From assembly GCA_037447655.1 (NCBI GenBank), contig JBBHKE010002624.1, positions 64,001-128,000 of the forward strand: a DNA stretch of 64,000 nucleotides, given 5' to 3'. Positions within the stretch are counted from its first letter, which is position 1. The number at the start of each line of letters is the position of its first letter. The notes under the pieces are model-generated. The model did not search any database. It was not told where the DNA came from and saw only the letters and a program-made list of their open reading frames with translations. Origin of the DNA: Zygnema cylindricum (taxonomy: Eukaryota; Streptophyta; Zygnematophyceae; Zygnematales; Zygnemataceae). A program made the position numbers and the translations under genes. Positions 60,613 to 64,000 of the stretch are shown in pieces.

Positions 60613-61660
60613 TCGATAAGGTACGTCGATAGAATCCTTCTCTTCAAACTTACAAATGTGTAGGTTTACATCCAACGGTGTAGAAAGTGGTTTCGCGTCA
60701 CTCATAGCGAATCTCTCCAAAATCTCCTTACAATATTGAGCTTGACTCATTGTAATGTTCCCCTCTTTGTCACGTATCACTTCAATCCCCAAAATATATC
60801 GTACCTCTCCAAGATCTGTTACTTTGAAATGTAAACCAAGGTAATGTTTCAACTCATCAATGCGCTCCAACTTGTCGCATGCCATGAAGAAATCATCCAG
60901 ATAAACGGAAAAGATGATTTGATCAACTCCTTCACCTTTCACGTAAACTCCACAATCGGACGTAGTCCGTACAAATCCAAACTTCAATAGCACTTGATGA
61001 AGTCTCAAATACCAAGTGCGTGGTGCTTGTTTCAAACCATATAATGACTTTCTCAAACGCCATACATTTCCTTCCTTCAAAGGAGAGACACCTTCCGGTA
61101 CCTTCATATATACCTCTTCCTCCAACTCACCATTTAAAAATGCGGTTTCAACATCCATTTGATGGACGTGCTTTTTCCCCATTGTTGCAATTGCGATAAT
61201 AATCTGTAGTGAATTGAAGTTCACCACGGGAGCATAAGTCTCCTTGAAATCAATTCCCTCACGTTGTTGGAACCCCTTACACACAAACCAATGAGTTTAG
61301 GCGTTGAAACTTTCTCTACACTCTTCTCTACAAATCGCACCTTTTTCTTTGTCATTTTCTCCATCAAAACTACTTCATCCTCCTGTCCTATGAACTTCTC
61401 ACAATGACTCTGTTCTTCGTAATCTTGAGCCCGTTTGGACTCATTAGCTCCTTTCACCTTCCATTCCAAATTTTCATTAAACTCCACATTTTTAGACTTT
61501 TAAACCCTTTTAGTAACAGGGTTATTAATCAAATTGTCAATATACCCCACAAAGTGTCTTTCCCATGACCGTGTCGCAAACTTCCCTTCTCGATTTCTTT
61601 CTTCTACATCTCTATAGCCTCCCATCCCCAAATCTTTAATTGTTTTTAGTGGTTTATTTT
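60613..61660 (-). pseudogene. copia reverse transcriptase and linker of E11
   Basis: A 225-codon frame (60607-61284) reads CKGFQQREGIDFKETYAPVVNFNSLQIIIAIATMGKKHVHQMDVETAFLNGELEEEVYMKVPEG, LRKSLYGLKQAPRTWYLRLHQVLLKFGFVRTTSDCGVYVKG, IIFSVYLDDFFMACD, LGEVRYILGIEVIRDKEGNITMSQAQYCKEILERF. The catalytic box is VYLDD (YxDD kept). The frame is uninterrupted for most of the palm, the best RT in the window. 61221-61660 holds a Glu/Lys-rich linker and an integrase end (RSWERHFVGYIDNL). Confidence 0.88.
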
Positions 61661-61900
61661 ATAAATTGTATTGGACATGGCATTGCAGTTGTGCGAGTCT
61701 TGATTATAATTCTTCATGAGCCTAGGAGGAAAGACTGGGAGTCATCTTAAAGGGTTATGAGTTATCTTGTGGGAACACGAGTGTTATGGTTGCATTTGGG
61801 TGGGGAGAATATTGACATCATCCCTTGGAGTGATGCCCGTTATTGGGATGTGGCAATCTAGAGACGTACCTCTGGTTATATGCTTCAAGTGGAATTTTCG
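61661..61900 (+). pseudogene. copia RNase H fragment E12
   Basis: Plus strand: EPRRKDWESS, RVMSYLVGTRVLWLHLGGENIDIIPWSDARYWDVAI, RRTSGYMLQV, similar to the E2 RNase H (KKDWEAAKRVLRYLIGTRDLWLHLGG). Only about 70 codons remain, with two stops, between E11 and E13, which are both minus strand. Confidence 0.8.
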
Positions 61901-62560
61901 GCATTCTCACCTGTCCACTCCAAAGTTCCTCTTGTGGTTTGTTGCCCAAAGCCGAGTTTATTCCCATGTTGGTAACATGATTAGCCACCCTAATTGTTTT
62001 TCCCCAAAGGCTATGTGTGAGTTTTGTTGTATGGTGATGGCCCGCACCATCTTCTACAATGTTGTATTATTCCTCTCTGCGATTCCATTCGATTGTAGGG
62101 AATAAAGAATCGTGAACTATTGCTTAATCCCCATCTCTTTCCAATATCTACCAAAGGCAAAAAATTCACCTCCATTGTCTGATCGTACCGCCGTTACCTA
62201 CCTCCCACTTTCCCTTTTAGCTATAACCTCAAATTCTTCAAATGTCTCTAATGCGTCTAACTTAGCCTTTAAAAGATACATCCATGTCTTTCTTTTGAAA
62301 CATCAACTATCACTATAATGTATTTATTTTCCCAATTGTTTCTAGATGTATGTCCCTACAAAGATCTACTTGGACTAGGTCTAAAAGAGCATTTGCCTTG
62401 GATTGAAGATCTTTTACCGGATGAGGCTTTATTATATGCTCCTTTTTTGTGCAACCTACACATCCGATGACTTTCTCTTTTGTCGCCACTTCGAGTTCTG
62501 GCGCCACGTCGAGTCCTCGAACCACATCTGACTAATCATCTCCTTGATGTTACTATTTGA
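61901..62560 (-). pseudogene. copia integrase and zinc region of E13
   Basis: Minus strand from 62525: VIGCVGCTKKEHIIKPHPVKDLQSKANALLDLVQVDLCRDI (second half of the zinc domain and start of the core), a shifted INTLIVIVDVSKERHGCIF-type stretch, AVRSDNGGEFFAF near 62160-62200, LYSLQSNGIAERNNTTL near 62060-62110 (family catalytic E region), KMVRAIT and GWLIMLPTWE near 61950-62000. Frames break repeatedly. This is a different copia lineage from E2-E8. Confidence 0.8.
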
Positions 62561-63190
62561 ATTGTGACACATTTGATGTTGCCGTTACGTGAGGTCCTCC
62601 TTGTTGACCTTAGTCGAGTGAAGGTGCCCTTGTTCATCCACTGTCTTTTTTTTTGTTTTCTCCAAATCAACCTACTTTGCATATTTTCAGTTACAATGCT
62701 TTATCCAAATGGTCTTGTTTTACTACTCAAAATGATTCTACCTGTGCATGTGGCTCTTCCATCTTCTTTTTGAAGTTGTGGGACACTTAAAATATTGATG
62801 CATCCTTCTAAATTATAAAGCCCATTGTTAAAATGTACACTATTGACTCTAGTTTTCCTTTCTTTCCCTATCTTGTGTTGGTAGATTCAACCGTACTATT
62901 CGCACTGTATCAATAACCATCATCAAAGTGTTAACCACTATGTTCACACTGTATCAATAACCATCATTGAACCGTTAACCACTATGATAGATATTGGTAC
63001 AGTGAGTTTGCTAATGTCAGGGAATAGTCTTGGATTCGAACACATGTGATGTGTAGCACTTGACTCAATGATCCAATTGTTAAGTTTTTCTTTACTCTCC
63101 TTGCCTCATGTTTGAATTAGGAAATTCTAATTCTTTTCTTGTGATTTCTCCTCAAATGAAATGAAGAATTCATATTTTTGTCCCATTAGC
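62561..63190 (-). pseudogene. Probable protease region of E13 (decayed)
   Basis: Lies between the zinc domain and gag, where protease belongs. Minus-strand pieces such as GSLNRWIIESSATHHMCSNPRLFPDISKL (about 62985-63085) resemble a copia protease start, with the catalytic D-S/T-G read as ESSAT. A 42-bp direct duplication (TTCGCACTGTATCAATAACCATCAT near 62908 and TTCACACTGTATCAATAACCATCAT near 62943) is present. Confidence 0.55.
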
Positions 63191-64000
63191 CCATTAGCCC
63201 ATTCCCAACAAAATCCCCTTTACCTGATGAGCTACTTCCTTCACTTCCTCCGCCTCTAAATTTTCCCCCTCTGCCACTGTTTCCCTTGTTCTAATAACAG
63301 CCGCAATTAGTGTGTCACCATTTTTGACAAATGTTACACTGTTTACATGTTTTTGGGCATTCAAAAGAGCATGCTTAGTTTCGTTACAATTGTAGCATCT
63401 CATGTTAGAGGTATTATTTTAATATCCTCTCTTTGGCCCTATTACGTGGCATTTTGTCCACGAGGTCCACCTCATCTCCCCCTAGATTCTCTAAAGTTTT
63501 AAGCTCCTCCGTTATCCTCTTGCAAATAACCCGGATAGGATGATCCCTTGTTTACCCCTTTAGATGTTGCCTTCTCTTCCTCTGTATTCCTCAAGTGGTT
63601 GATAACGTGTGCCATTGTCGGTTTCTCTCGCCCCTTGAAGTCTTCTTTCGCCACCGCAAACTTGTCCGGAAAACTCCTCATGAAAACAAACATCCTCTCC
63701 TTATCTGGAAGTTATTAAGTGAGTTAAGTTACTCCATGATGACATTAAACCTTTCAACTCCTTCATCAATGGACTCATTCCCTTTCATTCTAAACCCAAT
63801 GTACTCTTGAAAGAGATAATTTTCATTTGCCTCAAACCCTTTTTAGAACGCATTTTGCATGGCGGTCCAACAATAATGAGCCGTATTATGAGTAAGTAGA
63901 TATTCTTGCATAGAACTGGCACAACATTGTATTACTGCTGTGGATGCTGCCATATCTTTCTTGTCCCACTTCTCTACTCCTTTCGGATCCACGGAATGAT
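63191..64000 (-). pseudogene. copia gag of E13 (runs off the window)
   Basis: Minus strand: ADSMQEYLLTHNTAHYCWTAMQNAF-type gag near 63850-63950, then EGVERFNVIMELL near 63720-63770, FVFMRSFPDKFAVAKEDFKGREKPTMAHVINHLRNTEEEKATSKG (63499-63693, UBN2-type gag) and a zinc knuckle RCYNCNETKHALLNA (63360-63403), whose last Cys is Ala. The N-terminus is outside the window. Confidence 0.82.

Noticed and set aside
61767-62105. 112-codon plus-strand frame
   Set aside because: Its first third is the E12 RNase H in a shifted frame and the rest is antisense to the E13 integrase.

Overview
The window is nuclear DNA of a photosynthetic plant (streptophyte: a land plant or charophyte; I cannot name the species). 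The evidence is many Ty1/copia retrotransposons in both orientations, spliceosomal-type exon/intron borders, plant-style TATA boxes and start contexts, long GA/CT microsatellites, and an exon of a bacterial-type primary sigma factor, which in a plant nucleus encodes a plastid RNA polymerase subunit. There are no operons. Almost all long open frames are pieces of decayed copia polyproteins.

Layout. 1-48 kb is nearly all copia elements, and their nesting can be read from target-site duplications (TSDs). Nest A: a minus-strand element (gag remnant 1085-1479, LTR 15094-15943) is split by E2 (1480-15076, minus, TSD AAGGC). E2 is split in its protease by E3 (5775-12823, plus, TSD TCTC[T/C]). E3 is split in its integrase by a solo LTR (8562-9297, TSD AAAAC). 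This is followed by further copia pieces E5 (15.9-18.6 kb), E6 (21.5-25.0 kb), E7 (25.0-26.75 kb, carrying a Tourist-like DNA element in its LTR), E9 (26.8-27.1 kb) and E8 (27.1-31.1 kb). Nest B: a plus-strand element H (31807-47974) carries a solo LTR (31851-32942, TSD TACTT), a complete element E4 (35229-41941, itself holding a terminal-inverted-repeat element at 39750-40300), a second solo LTR (42168-43147) and a chimeric insertion (44484-45719, TSD AATAC).

48-55 kb is different. Between GA/CT-rich tracts lie short GC-richer segments with splice signals. They can be read as one minus-strand gene (49672-54871) with a TATA box and paired W-boxes. The predicted product has a signal-type N-terminus, repeated acidic 16-residue modules each on its own 48-nt symmetric exon, and an Arg-rich six-cysteine domain: a possible secreted cysteine-rich peptide precursor. 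I regard it as the most interesting locus.

55-59 kb holds diverged direct repeats, a candidate plus-strand coding exon of unknown function (57844-58243), a cluster of related exon-like repeats, and a sigma-factor region 4.2 exon (59067-59222) with two stop codons. 59.2-64 kb returns to copia debris (E11, E12, E13), with E11 inserted directly against the sigma exon.

Two properties recur in the copia elements. Their primer binding sites match the anticodon region of initiator tRNA-Met (half-tRNA priming) rather than its 3' end, and the gag frame begins at an ATG inside the 5' LTR and reads through the primer binding site.
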